A DNA stretch of 64,000 bases from Flavobacteriales bacterium UBA2669 (GTDB lineage Bacteria > Bacteroidota > Bacteroidia > Flavobacteriales_E > Vicingaceae): positions 248,001 to 312,000 of the forward strand of contig DEMN01000006.1 in assembly GCA_002359215.1 (NCBI GenBank), in the 5' to 3' direction. The notes under the pieces are model-generated. The model had not been told where the DNA came from. It did no database searches and worked only from the letters and a program-made list of their open reading frames with translations. Numbering within the stretch: the first letter of the stretch is position 1; the number at the start of each line of letters is the position of its first letter. Of the stretch, positions 36,028-45,160 are shown in pieces. Both the position numbers and the translations under genes were made by a program.

Positions 36028-36087
36028 TGACTCAGTCAGACTTATTTCCCCAAAAATATAAAAATAGTTTGTAAATCAAGCAACTGG
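36028..36087 (-). promoter_or_regulatory. Promoter with TGACTGAGTCA operator (copy 1)
   Basis: Minus-strand -7 element TATTTTTG (36051-36058) is followed 12 bases on by the perfect palindrome TGACTGAGTCA (36028-36038). The 60-base region is repeated at 37031-37091. Confidence 0.55.
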
Positions 36088-36149
36088 AAGGTTGAAATAT
36101 ACATCTTTGAATAATCAGTTGGCAATACGCTTTCTCCCTGAGAGAAGAA

Positions 36150-36989
36150 TTATTTATTCCACTTTTTAAAATGATAAGGGATGATTCCTGCAGGCCATTT
36201 TTTAGTTACTAAGTTAAATGAATTATAGTATTCATCACCTGTGCTTGCATTGTAAACGTGTATGTATGATTTTGTGGATGATCTAGCACAAAAAAGGATG
36301 TTTACATCTTCACCATCTTTAATTTTTTTAGCTAGTTCTTCTTTGGAAACAACTTTTACTTTTCCTTCATAACCACCATCTTTAATATCTTTTTCAGAGG
36401 TTACTTTATCGTTTAAATCTGTTTCTAATAGATACAAAACTTTGCTTTTTACCTTACTTCTATTAGCATTTAATTTTTTAGTATTATCTCCTAATGATGT
36501 TATCTTTCCAGCAGCAACTTCTTCAATGCTTTTGTTTAAGTGTTTCATAAGAAGGGGTAAATATATTTCACGAGAAAGATCTCCTGTTTGCATGGCTGCT
36601 AATTTAGGAAAACGACTAATATCACCTTTTTTAGCACCTTTTTTATATCCTCGAACAATATATATGTAACTTAAATTCTCATTATACCTTCCAGTTTGAC
36701 TAGAAGTAAAATCAACCGATAGCAAAAAGAAATTACTTTCTATTTTTTGCAACTCTTCATACTTTTCGTAGTTTATATATTCCACCGTGTTAAACTTCCA
36801 GTTAGCTGTTATCGCATCTTTCAATGCTTTATCATAAGCTGAAGTTCCTTCGTTTTCATAAACTACATAAAGTTTACTCTTTTTTACTTCATTCCAAGTT
36901 TCTTTTGTGTAATCTATTATTACTCCATACTGTCCATAACTAACAGACATTATCAAACTCATTAAAACTCCTAATACTATTCCTTTCAT
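36150..36989 (-). CDS. Secreted protein of unknown function
   Basis: A 279-residue protein with a signal peptide (GIVLGVLMSLIMSVSYGQYG). No family recognised. It contains a Lys/Gly-rich middle (YKKGAKKGDI) and a mixed C-terminal half (KEELAKKIKDGEDVNILFCA). It has its own promoter with a TGACTGAGTAA operator-like site that is shared with the pseudogene downstream, so both may have been under one repressor. Confidence 0.7.
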   Translation of the reverse strand: MKGIVLGVLMSLIMSVSYGQYGVIIDYTKETWNEVKKSKLYVVYENEGTSAYDKALKDAITANWKFNTVEYINYEKYEELQKIESNFFLLSVDFTSSQTGRYNENLSYIYIVRGYKKGAKKGDISRFPKLAAMQTGDLSREIYLPLLMKHLNKSIEEVAAGKITSLGDNTKKLNANRSKVKSKVLYLLETDLNDKVTSEKDIKDGGYEGKVKVVSKEELAKKIKDGEDVNILFCARSSTKSYIHVYNASTGDEYYNSFNLVTKKWPAGIIPYHFKKWNK

Positions 36990-37030
36990 TTTATTTATTT
37001 TTAAATTTTATATTTTCCAACTTATGTAGT

Positions 37031-37091
37031 TTACTCAGTCAGATTTATTTCTTCAAATGTATAGAAAATAGTTCGTAAATCCAGTAAATGG
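37031..37091 (-). promoter_or_regulatory. Promoter with TGACTGAGTAA operator-like site (copy 2)
   Basis: Minus-strand -7 element TACATTTG (37054-37061) is followed 12 bases on by TGACTGAGTAA (37031-37041), the same arrangement as copy 1 with one changed base in the palindrome. Confidence 0.55.
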
Positions 37092-37141
37092 GCTTTTTAT
37101 GGTTGGTGTTGCTTCAGTTATGGTATTTATGAACGAAGGTG

Positions 37142-37510
37142 TTATGCATCTCGTAGAATTTTTTCCATCTTACGACCTTTAGCTAATTCATCCACTAACT
37201 TGTCTAAATACCTTACTTGTTGTGTTAATGGATTTTCAATTTCTTCTATGCGGTATCCGCAAATTACTCCTGTAATAAGGTGAGCATTTGGGTGTATGGA
37301 AGCTTGTTGAAAGAAGGTTTCAAAAGTTACTTTATTATCAATGAGTTCTTGTAGTTTTTTGTCATTAAAGCCGGTTAGCCATGTTATCACTTGGTGCAAT
37401 TCTTCTTTTGTTCTGCCTTTTTTCTCTACTTTGGTAACATAATGTGGATATACCGATGCAAAAGTCATTTTTGCGATGCGTTCATTATGTTCAGGTGTTG
37501 GTTTCATCAT
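37142..37510 (-). CDS. DUF2200 family protein
   Basis: A 122-residue protein beginning PTPEHNERIAKMTFASVYPHY and containing QVITWLTGF and FFQQASIHPNAHLITGVICGYR, which match the DUF2200 family as I recall it. Function unknown; soluble. Two adjacent Met codons allow a start one residue later. The gene is 27 bases downstream of the DUF1801-like gene and probably co-transcribed. Confidence 0.8.
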   Translation of the reverse strand: MMKPTPEHNERIAKMTFASVYPHYVTKVEKKGRTKEELHQVITWLTGFNDKKLQELIDNKVTFETFFQQASIHPNAHLITGVICGYRIEEIENPLTQQVRYLDKLVDELAKGRKMEKILRDA

Positions 37511-37537
37511 TTTATGTTTTAAAGTTAAGTATTAAAA

Positions 37538-37930
37538 TTATTTTAACCTTTCTAACTGACCTTTCCTTTTTACAATGTTTTTATAGTCCCATTGAATTTC
37601 TCTTGATTTTTTCAACCAATTTGTTAGGTCTTTTGTATTGATTTGTTCAACAGCTGTATAGAAAATAGAAGCATCTTTAAAATTTTCGCCTTTTATGGTT
37701 AGTTTTTCTTCTTTAAAATCTGCTCCACTCCAAAACATTAAACGCAAGCCTGCTTTTTGTTTGCTGTAACCCACAATTGGATTATCGTCTAAAAACCAGA
37801 CAGGGTGCGTGTGCCAAATTTTGCATTTGGCTTCAGTTAGTTCATTGTCAATTGTTGTTGCTAGCAAGTCGCAAATTTCTTTGTCAACTGGTGTTTGCTT
37901 GTTGTTATATGCTTGAATTTCTGTGTTCAT
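37538..37930 (-). CDS. DUF1801-like protein
   Basis: A 130-residue protein with the pattern IWHTHPVWFLDDNPIVGYS and LRLMFWSGADF that recalls the DUF1801/YdhG-like fold. Function unknown. No box or special regulatory site was found upstream. Confidence 0.7.
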   Translation of the reverse strand: MNTEIQAYNNKQTPVDKEICDLLATTIDNELTEAKCKIWHTHPVWFLDDNPIVGYSKQKAGLRLMFWSGADFKEEKLTIKGENFKDASIFYTAVEQINTKDLTNWLKKSREIQWDYKNIVKRKGQLERLK

Positions 37931-38142
37931 CGGTCGCTGCTAACTTTTTTGTAAAGATACTATTTATACTAAATTGTTAAAAAGGTTTTTGTGCGTTTTG
38001 TGTCAGTTTTTATGCTCATGAGCTATTTCCTGAATATAAAATTATGTGTCCTAAGCAACAAGAAATCTCAAGTTTCATTTTACTAAACTTCGTTCCTCAG
38101 TTTGTAAAATTTTCTTCGATATGACACTTGAAATGACTTTGA

Positions 38143-38751
38143 TTAAGGGGCTGCCAATTCAATGATTTTATCAACGGTAGCTTTGTTGTCAACGCCTAAG
38201 CCTTCTTGTTGGTGAACTAACACTCCTTGTTGATTGAAAACACTAATAATGTTAGAGTGAGAGAAATCTATAGGAGATATTTCTTTGTATTTTACGGCTA
38301 AAATATTGGCAAATTCTCTGGTGTTTTCATCCGACCCCTGTAGGAAAACCCATTGCTCTGTGTCCATTTGGTTTTTAATAGCAAAAGCTTTTAATCTTTC
38401 AGGAGTATCTGTTTCAGGATCTATGCTTACTAAAATGTATTTAACAGGTTGATTTACTTCTGACTTTACTTTAGTTTCAATATTTCGCATATCAGCAACT
38501 AACCTTGGACAGGCAGCTTTGCATGAGGTATAAATCATTACTACTACCAACACTTCGCCTTGAAAATCTTTAAATTCAATCGTTTCATTGTTTTGAGTTT
38601 TCCAAGTGGAAGGTAGTTGAAAAATAGACATTTCGTCAAATTCTTCTGCAGTTTCAGTTGCACTGTTTGTTGTATTGGTTTCGTCTGTTGCTGTATTGTT
38701 GCATGAAAACAAAACGAATAGTAGTAGTAAAAGTAGGATGTAGTTTTTCAT
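38143..38751 (-). CDS. SCO family copper-binding lipoprotein
   Basis: A 202-residue protein with a lipoprotein signal (LLLLLFVLFSCNN) and a thioredoxin-like fold. The copper ligands of SCO proteins are present: Cys pair in TSCKAACP and His in DFSHSNIIS. SCO proteins deliver copper or keep cysteines reduced at copper sites of cytochrome oxidases. As third gene behind nirK and nirV it probably helps load copper into NirK, which is inference from position. Confidence 0.92.
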   Translation of the reverse strand: MKNYILLLLLLFVLFSCNNTATDETNTTNSATETAEEFDEMSIFQLPSTWKTQNNETIEFKDFQGEVLVVVMIYTSCKAACPRLVADMRNIETKVKSEVNQPVKYILVSIDPETDTPERLKAFAIKNQMDTEQWVFLQGSDENTREFANILAVKYKEISPIDFSHSNIISVFNQQGVLVHQQEGLGVDNKATVDKIIELAAP

Positions 38752-38763
38752 ATGTTTATGATT

Positions 38764-39522
38764 TTAATCTTTTACGCATCTAAAACCTAAGTTTTTAATG
38801 CAAAAATTGGCTTTTAAACTTCCTCTAAAGGCGTAACGCATAAAAGCGGCATAATTCATTAAGTCTTTAGCACCTACGGCACCTCCTGCACAAAATAAAT
38901 TCCTATCGGTATCTACATCTTTTCTGGATTCTCCGGAAATTAAAATAGAATTAAAATCTAATGTCCATTCCCAAACTAAACCGTGTAAATCGTAAACACC
39001 CCAAATATTTTTGTTGGTTTTTCCTACTTGTTTTAGGTAAGTTTTTGGTGTTTCGTAGCTGCTTAGTATTTTTTGATTGTAGAGACTGTCCACACGAGCA
39101 TCTTTTTTGGTTTCATCAGCCATGGCTACATATTCCCATTCATCCACTGTTGGTAATCTTTTCCCAACATATTCGCAATAGGCTTTTGCTGCATACCAGG
39201 AAACGGTATTTACAGGAGAATTAGAAATTGTGTTACTAAAAGTAGTATCGCTTGTCCAATCCATTAAATAACTTTTATCGGCAAATAAACGTGTTACTTT
39301 TGTTTTTTTCCATTTAGGATTGGCAATTACAAAGTCTAAATATTGTTGGTGTGTTACCGGATGGATGTCCATGTGGAAATCTTTAACTGTAACAATAGAA
39401 GAATCTGTACCATAAAGAGGGATGTATTTTCCCCCTTTGATGGTTACAGTTTTTGTTGATTGTTGAGCAATTGCAATATTGCTTAACAGGATGAATATTA
39501 ATGGTAAGACGTTGAATTTCAT
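38764..39522 (-). CDS. nirV: NirV-like formylglycine-generating-enzyme-family protein
   Basis: A 252-residue protein with a signal peptide (VLPLIFILLSNIAIAQ) and the FGE-sulfatase/SUMF1 fold: HPVTHQQYLDF, SPVNTVSWYAAKAYCEYVGKR, RLPTVDEWEYVAM, GLVWEWT, and the C-terminal FRGSLKA…LGFRCVK. Genes of this type directly behind nirK are called nirV; their exact role is unknown. Its ATG overlaps the nirK stop codon by one base, so translation is coupled. Confidence 0.88.
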   Translation of the reverse strand: MKFNVLPLIFILLSNIAIAQQSTKTVTIKGGKYIPLYGTDSSIVTVKDFHMDIHPVTHQQYLDFVIANPKWKKTKVTRLFADKSYLMDWTSDTTFSNTISNSPVNTVSWYAAKAYCEYVGKRLPTVDEWEYVAMADETKKDARVDSLYNQKILSSYETPKTYLKQVGKTNKNIWGVYDLHGLVWEWTLDFNSILISGESRKDVDTDRNLFCAGGAVGAKDLMNYAAFMRYAFRGSLKANFCIKNLGFRCVKD

Positions 39523-40973
39523 TATTTTTTCTTGTTTCTTACAGCTTTTACCATTGATGGAGTAACTTCAGTTTTATTGTTTCCCCAATTGTTGTAGACG
39601 TAAGTCAATACATTAGCAATTTCTTCATCAGTAATATTTTGAGCAGTCATTACACTATTATATTTATTTCCGTTTACGATGATTTCTCCTGTTAAACCGT
39701 TTAAAACAATGTTAATAGCTCTGTTTACATCAGCATTTAAGAAATCAGCTTTTGCTAAAGGAGGGAATGCATTTGGTAAACCTTCTCCATTTGCTTGGTG
39801 ACAAGCCACACAAGTTTGAGAATATACTTGTTTACCCATTTCAATTCTTTCTGCTACAGTAGTTGCTATTTTAGCAGTAGGAGCTTCACCTGCATTAGGC
39901 ATTTCTTGAATTCCACCACCTTCTGGTTTGTAAATACCTTCCATTAATTCTCCTGAATAAATCTTTTTGTTTTCTTCTCCTTTTACTTTTAACATTCCTA
40001 AAGCTCCTTTGTTAAATGCTCTAAAAATAGAGTGGTCAACCAAGATAAAAGTACCGGGAACTTCCACTTTAAATTCAACAATGGCAGCACCACCGGCAGG
40101 AACTAAAGTAGTTTGGATGTTTTCGTTAATGGTAGTTCCACCTTCAGCATATACTTTATCGAAAATTTCACCAATAACATGGAAAGAAGAAACTAAGTTT
40201 GGTCCACCATTACCTACAAATAACCTAACTGTTTCACCAACATTTGCAGTAATAGCATTGTCACCGGTTAATGCACCTACTTTTCCGTTAAAAACTACAT
40301 AATCAGCATGTTCGTCAACAGCTTTTTGCATATCGAAAGGTTGTAAACCGGGTTGTCCATTTTTTCCTTTAGTATAGAAATCACCTTGCATTACATAATA
40401 TTCTTTGTCAACAGCAGGCAGACCACCTTCTGGTTCAACCAAAATTAATCCGTACATTCCGTTGGCAATGTGCATACCAACAGGAGCAGTAGCACAGTGG
40501 TAAACGTATAAACCAGGGTTCAATACTTTGAAAGAAAAAACTTTTTCATGACCAGGAGCAATAAATGAAGACTCTGCTCCACCCCCCGGACCTGTTACAG
40601 CATGTAAGTCGATGTTGTGAGGTAATTTGTTATCAGGATGATTTTTTAAATGAAATTCTACTTCATCACCTACTCTTGTTCTGATGAAAGAACCAGGAAC
40701 GCTACCTCCAAAAGTCCAATAAACATAGCTAACTCCATTCGCCATTTCACCTTCTTGTTCCAAAATTTCCATGTGAACAATGAGTTTCTTAGCAGCTCTA
40801 TCGCCAATTGGTTTTGGTACCAATGGTGGTGATGTTAATTCTGCATCCATTTCTCCATCAACGGGAATTGAAGTTGCATCAACATTTTTTTTTACTTTCT
40901 TTTCAGATGGGTTGTTGCAAGCAAATGCAAACAATACTATTGAAACTAAAAAGATTAAATTTGTTTGTTTCAT
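39522..40973 (-). CDS. nirK: Copper-containing nitrite reductase with fused C-terminal cytochrome c domain
   Basis: Reduces nitrite to nitric oxide in the periplasm. The 483-residue protein has a lipoprotein signal (VLFAFACNN), two cupredoxin domains, and a cytochrome c domain from about residue 375. Copper ligands are complete: type 1 His119, Cys160, His168, Met173; type 2 His124, His159, His314; catalytic Asp122 and His265. The heme motif is CVACHQ (388-392) with a likely Met ligand in YNSVMTA. The fused heme presumably brings electrons directly to the type 1 copper. First gene of the nirK-nirV-SCO operon. Confidence 0.97.
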   Translation of the reverse strand: MKQTNLIFLVSIVLFAFACNNPSEKKVKKNVDATSIPVDGEMDAELTSPPLVPKPIGDRAAKKLIVHMEILEQEGEMANGVSYVYWTFGGSVPGSFIRTRVGDEVEFHLKNHPDNKLPHNIDLHAVTGPGGGAESSFIAPGHEKVFSFKVLNPGLYVYHCATAPVGMHIANGMYGLILVEPEGGLPAVDKEYYVMQGDFYTKGKNGQPGLQPFDMQKAVDEHADYVVFNGKVGALTGDNAITANVGETVRLFVGNGGPNLVSSFHVIGEIFDKVYAEGGTTINENIQTTLVPAGGAAIVEFKVEVPGTFILVDHSIFRAFNKGALGMLKVKGEENKKIYSGELMEGIYKPEGGGIQEMPNAGEAPTAKIATTVAERIEMGKQVYSQTCVACHQANGEGLPNAFPPLAKADFLNADVNRAINIVLNGLTGEIIVNGNKYNSVMTAQNITDEEIANVLTYVYNNWGNNKTEVTPSMVKAVRNKKK

Positions 40974-41032
40974 GATATTTAGGTTTTTGATTTACAGGTT
41001 AAATTCTTATTGAGATAAAGTTAATAAAAACA

Positions 41033-41046
41033 ATGATACTAGTCAT
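41033..41046 (-). promoter_or_regulatory. Fnr-like box inside the nirK leader
   Basis: ATGACTAGTATCAT on the minus strand, arms ATGAY/ATCAT. It lies between the predicted transcript start (about 41075) and the nirK ATG, so it would act as a roadblock or serve another promoter. Confidence 0.5.
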
Positions 41047-41079
41047 AGAATACTATTTTTATTTTTCTTAATCATACCC

Positions 41080-41167
41080 CAAATTTAGTGGTAAAAATAG
41101 CTGTTGTACATGATGTATTTCATTATAAAAGCAAAGATTTGGAAGTTTATTTTGTGATATAAGTCAT
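41080..41167 (-). promoter_or_regulatory. Fnr-like promoter of nirK, two boxes
   Basis: Minus-strand box ATGAAATACATCAT (41110-41123) is centred 29.5 bp before a perfect TAAATTTG (41080-41087). A second box ATGACTTATATCAC (41154-41167) lies exactly 44 bp upstream. The rest of the gene-free stretch 40974-41311 is AT-rich without other recognisable features. Confidence 0.75.
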
Positions 41168-41311
41168 GTTTTAAAACAACATAAAATTAGAGTCTTTAGT
41201 AGTCTGTTTAACTTGTTTAAAATAAATTACTTATGACGTATGTTTTATGAGAAGATAAATATTGTATTTTTAATAATAAAAACAATAAAAATAAAGCTTT
41301 TGAAAATGGTC

Positions 41312-42424
41312 TTAGTATTTTGAATTTAGCTTAATAATAACATCTTCTTTATCCGTTATTTTTCTGTTAGAATATCGATACTCTTTTAAGATTTCAGGAT
41401 AGGGTTTAGTGATTTCATACAAACATCTATCTGTAACAAAATTTATAGTACCTTTTTCTGTGTCTAAAACAGCACCTTTTATTGATGTATTTGTTGAAAC
41501 ACCATCATCAAAAGCAGCAAAAACAATCCCCCCTGTAAGCCCACCTACAAGTCCTACAAATAAGTAAATTGTTGGGTCAGAATTTGTGGTAATAGGAACT
41601 CTACCATAAAAGTAAATGTATTTACCAAAATATTTTGATTTTAAGTATTGGTTATTGGTTGTTTGAATGTAAATGTTCTCACCATCAGAAATGAATTGGA
41701 TTAATTTTGTATTTATTTTATTCTCGAAATCAATACTATAAGTTTCTAGTTTTTTAGTTTGCTTAGCTTCAACGACTTTAAAATCTATACTATTTAAAGG
41801 AGATTTTCTTATCATTTGAGTGTAGCTAAAATAAACTCCTTTAGGAGGAACATTTTTATAATCGAATATCATTTCTTTTTCAAAATCTTCAATTAATATT
41901 CCAGATTTCTTTTTCCAATCGGTATTATTAAACTTCATCAAACATTTTTGAAGAGCCTGTAAAACTCTTTGGTTATGTGTGGTTTCTACATGAAAGCTAT
42001 TCTCATAAACACTATGGCTTATTGTTCCTAATGAATACAAAAGTGTGTCTATTTGTTTTAGAAACTCAATTTCTATATCGCAATATCCGTATTGGTTCAT
42101 TGTGCCAATATTTTCTGATACTTTTAAGTTATGAAAAACTAATAGTAAACTAGGGGTATTATTTTCTGGAATTAGTTTGTTGATAGTCTCCGTTAAATGC
42201 GCTTCGAAATTATCAGAAAGATGTATTTGAGTATTGTTTTTACCAAGTCCTCTAGAAACAACACCAATATTATCTTTAAAATCTCTTTTATCAATTACTT
42301 TAAGACATGAGAACCCAATTTCACTTAAAATAGTATCTGGTGATAAAATAAGTGTAATATCTTTGGCTTGAGAAAATTTATTAAAACAGATGTAAAAAAG
42401 TAGAAATAAAAATTTTAGCTTCAT
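41312..42424 (-). CDS. Secreted or periplasmic protein of unknown function behind the nor genes
   Basis: A 370-residue protein with a signal peptide (FLFLLFYICFNKFSQA). A hydrophobic Gly-rich segment (LFVGLVGGLTGGIVFAAF) near residue 300 could be a membrane hairpin. No family recognised. It is separated from the norF-like gene by 69 bases containing a good -7 element, so it may be transcribed independently. Confidence 0.6.
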   Translation of the reverse strand: MKLKFLFLLFYICFNKFSQAKDITLILSPDTILSEIGFSCLKVIDKRDFKDNIGVVSRGLGKNNTQIHLSDNFEAHLTETINKLIPENNTPSLLLVFHNLKVSENIGTMNQYGYCDIEIEFLKQIDTLLYSLGTISHSVYENSFHVETTHNQRVLQALQKCLMKFNNTDWKKKSGILIEDFEKEMIFDYKNVPPKGVYFSYTQMIRKSPLNSIDFKVVEAKQTKKLETYSIDFENKINTKLIQFISDGENIYIQTTNNQYLKSKYFGKYIYFYGRVPITTNSDPTIYLFVGLVGGLTGGIVFAAFDDGVSTNTSIKGAVLDTEKGTINFVTDRCLYEITKPYPEILKEYRYSNRKITDKEDVIIKLNSKY

Positions 42425-42446
42425 TTTTTATGACTTTTGTGGGAAG

Positions 42447-42454
42447 CAAAGGTA
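42447..42454 (-). promoter_or_regulatory. Candidate -7 element for the gene at 41312
   Basis: TACCTTTG on the minus strand, a perfect TAnnTTTG, 23 bases before the ATG. No Fnr-like box is found at the usual distance. Confidence 0.45.
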
Positions 42455-42493
42455 GTTAAAAACATATTGTTATTTAAAAATGCAAGGTAGTCC

Positions 42494-42739
42494 TTAACTC
42501 AAGACAGACACTCCTATTAGAAAAGCAATAACAAATAGACAGATCAATATTTTCCAGAAGATATTAGTTTTTTTTGTTTCCATAAACTGAAAACTTACTG
42601 CCATAAATTTTATAGCTGTTAGACTTGCTATAATAGAAAAAGAAGAACTTGCTTTGTTTTCTGCTAATAGGAAAATAGCAATAATAAGAACAAGTAAAAC
42701 AGTTAGTGTTATGGTGTTTATTTTAATTTCTTTTAGCAT
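42494..42739 (-). CDS. NorF-like small membrane protein
   Basis: An 81-residue protein with three hydrophobic segments (LTVLLVLIIAIFLLAE, FSIIASLTAIKFMAVSFQFME, FWKILICLFVIAFLIGV), the size and layout of NorF / cytochrome c oxidase subunit IV-like proteins encoded beside norE. It lies 10 bases behind the subunit III-like gene. Its role in NO reductase maturation is not defined. Confidence 0.7.
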   Translation of the reverse strand: MLKEIKINTITLTVLLVLIIAIFLLAENKASSSFSIIASLTAIKFMAVSFQFMETKKTNIFWKILICLFVIAFLIGVSVLS

Positions 42740-42749
42740 GTTGTTAGGT

Positions 42750-43322
42750 TTAAATAAGATAAAATATAGGGAAAATTAATATCCAGATTAAATCGCATAA
42801 ATGCCAATAAGTGGCAGATGATTCTACATCAAAATAATTTTCTGAATGATAGGTATTTTTATTAATTCCAATGTACATATAGGTAAGTAGCCCTATTCCA
42901 AGGAGTACATGAATAAAATGAAAGCCTGTCATCATCCAATAAAAAGTAAAAAAAGTATTGTCGCTAAAACCAATACCTTGCTCTATTTTGGCGTAGTACT
43001 CTACCGATTTAATTATTAGAAAAGTTACTCCTAGCAATAGACTGATTAAAATGGAACGAGCAGCTTTTTTATTCTCTCCGTTTTTAATGAAATGGATGCT
43101 GTTAGCAATAAAATATCCGCTAATAATCAGAACTATTGTATTTATTGTTCCGATTAAGGGATTGAGTTGTTGTTGAGCTTCTTGAAATAAAGTAAGCTCT
43201 TCTGTTCGGTAGTTCAGAAAAACCATAATTCCACCTAAAAAGGTAAAAATTTCTAAAATAATTAAAAACCAGATGAGTATGCCACCTGGTGGGTAGTATA
43301 TAGATTTATGTTGTTGATTCAT
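42750..43322 (-). CDS. norE: NorE-like heme-copper oxidase subunit III family protein
   Basis: A 190-residue membrane protein with about five hydrophobic segments and the family motifs EIFTFLGGIMVFL, GFHFIHVLLGIGLL and SSATYWHLCDLIWILIFP, typical of cytochrome c oxidase subunit III and of NorE in nor operons. It is presumed to help maturation or activity of the NorBC complex. It lies between norD and the norF-like gene with short gaps. Confidence 0.88.
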   Translation of the reverse strand: MNQQHKSIYYPPGGILIWFLIILEIFTFLGGIMVFLNYRTEELTLFQEAQQQLNPLIGTINTIVLIISGYFIANSIHFIKNGENKKAARSILISLLLGVTFLIIKSVEYYAKIEQGIGFSDNTFFTFYWMMTGFHFIHVLLGIGLLTYMYIGINKNTYHSENYFDVESSATYWHLCDLIWILIFPIFYLI

Positions 43323-43335
43323 TTTAATAGCTTTG

Positions 43336-45102
43336 TTAGGTTAGCATTAATTGTTTATAAAATTTAGCAAAAGCATAAGGTAACTTTGTCGGATTGGGAA
43401 GTATGGCGTAATTTTTATGTCCGAACATTTGAGGTAAATAGTATTTTGCCTGAGCTTCTATAGCCAACGAAAATGTTTTTATATGTTTGTTTTTGAGTTC
43501 TTGTAAGGCTTTTTTTACATCATGAATACCGTATTGTCCTTCGTAAGTGTCATAATCATTAGGTTTGCCATCAGAAAGTAAGATAATCCACTTTTTTTGA
43601 GTGGGTTCTTTTTCTATTAAGTTGCCAGCATGACGAAGAGCTGTACCAATTCTGGTGAAATCTTCAGCTTCTATTGCCCCAATTTTATTACGAGTTTTTA
43701 CCCAGTTTTCATTAAAAGTTTTTATGCTTTTATAAGAGCAATTATTTCTTGTTCTGGATGAAAACGTATCTATCTGAAAATTAACATTAAACTCGTTGAG
43801 GGCTTCTCCAAAAAGTAACACAGCGGTTTTTTCTACATCTAATACTTTGTGGTTATTGGCATAACCATCTGCCGAAAGGCTAGTATCCATCAATAACAAA
43901 ACAGAAAGGTCTTTTTTTCTTTTTCGGGAAGTGTTGTAAATTTTTTCTGAAGGTGTTTTATTGCTAAAAATTTCGGTTAACGCATCGGTTGTAGCATCAA
44001 TATTAATTTCTTCGCCAAAATTTACTCGGGTAATTTTTTCATATTCTTGATGAATGTTTGCAAATATTTTGAGCAAATGTTGTTTGGTTTTTTTATTTTC
44101 GCTAATTATTTTATGGGCAAAATCTGAACTACATTGAGAGGCTTTTTTAGGAAACACCCGACAAAAGTCTTTTTTGTAAATTTTGTTTTTGTAATTCCAT
44201 TCATCGTAGTGCAGAAAATGACTTTTCGTATTATTTGTTTCGGCTAAAATGGAGTTGGTGCTATTTACAAACTCTGCCTGATATACAGAATGATTAGCTT
44301 CATCTGTTCTAACAGTATGTTTTAAGTTCAGCTCTCTTAGTGCTTCTTCATCATCACTAAGTGTATCTTCACCATCCATTTCTTTAAATGTACCGTTAAA
44401 CTCCGATAAGGTATCTACTTTTTCGAACTGATTATGAGCCACACTGTCTTCCGCTTGTTTCTGATCTACAGCAACTGTTTCTACTTCATCACTCGGATTA
44501 GCAGCTAATTCGGTAGTAATTTCATTTTCTTCCAACAGACTTTTTAAGTCGTTTAAAGCTTCAGTTTTGGCATTTAAAGCTTTTTGATTGATGCGCATCC
44601 ATTTACCATAGAGCCAACTGTAATCTGGAGCTAGTTCCTTACTTGCATAATAGTTTTCAAGATTGGTTTTCTGACTTTCGTAAATGGATTTGGTGGCGGG
44701 ATATTCATTAAACAAAGCCGCTAAAATATGTTCTGCATTTTCTAACGCTTTTTCTTTCGCTTCTAAAGCTGAAAACTCATCATCATCTTTCCAATTTAAT
44801 TTTAATTGCTGTTGAACAGATAAATAGAGCGTTCTGAAAAGGTAGAAATTAATATTATCTTCGGTAGTAAGGTTAAAGGATATTTTTTCGGGTAAATAAA
44901 AATTTAAGCCCGACCAGCCACCTTCACGCTCGGAAGTAATAATATCGTTCTGTAAGCCAGATAAAGCTCTTGCTAGAAGTGTTAATCTGGGTTTTAAAGG
45001 TTCTAAAATTACCGTTCTAGCTTGTTCTTCTTTATCAACTTTGTCGGTAAATTTCTTGTAGAATTTATAAAACCGTTTGAATAATATTTGATCGATTTCC
45101 AT
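43336..45102 (-). CDS. norD: NorD-like von Willebrand factor A protein
   Basis: A 588-residue protein. The C-terminal third is a VWA domain with the metal-site motif LLMDTSLSADG (DxSxS) and VLLFGEALNEF; the rest is helical and charged. NorD works with the AAA ATPase NorQ to activate NO reductase, probably by inserting its non-heme iron. It follows norQ by 58 bases. Confidence 0.92.
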   Translation of the reverse strand: MEIDQILFKRFYKFYKKFTDKVDKEEQARTVILEPLKPRLTLLARALSGLQNDIITSEREGGWSGLNFYLPEKISFNLTTEDNINFYLFRTLYLSVQQQLKLNWKDDDEFSALEAKEKALENAEHILAALFNEYPATKSIYESQKTNLENYYASKELAPDYSWLYGKWMRINQKALNAKTEALNDLKSLLEENEITTELAANPSDEVETVAVDQKQAEDSVAHNQFEKVDTLSEFNGTFKEMDGEDTLSDDEEALRELNLKHTVRTDEANHSVYQAEFVNSTNSILAETNNTKSHFLHYDEWNYKNKIYKKDFCRVFPKKASQCSSDFAHKIISENKKTKQHLLKIFANIHQEYEKITRVNFGEEINIDATTDALTEIFSNKTPSEKIYNTSRKRKKDLSVLLLMDTSLSADGYANNHKVLDVEKTAVLLFGEALNEFNVNFQIDTFSSRTRNNCSYKSIKTFNENWVKTRNKIGAIEAEDFTRIGTALRHAGNLIEKEPTQKKWIILLSDGKPNDYDTYEGQYGIHDVKKALQELKNKHIKTFSLAIEAQAKYYLPQMFGHKNYAILPNPTKLPYAFAKFYKQLMLT

Positions 45103-45160
45103 GCTTAAATAAGTTTAAGGTTTGAGGTTATTTGTTAACTTCCGTCTTCTGGCTTCAATC

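Noticed and set aside
37980..38140. Possible insertion element remnant between the DUF1801-like and SCO genes
   Set aside because: There is a weak inverted similarity (AAGTTTCATTT / AAATGAC) but no clear ends, no second copy in the window and no coding remnant.
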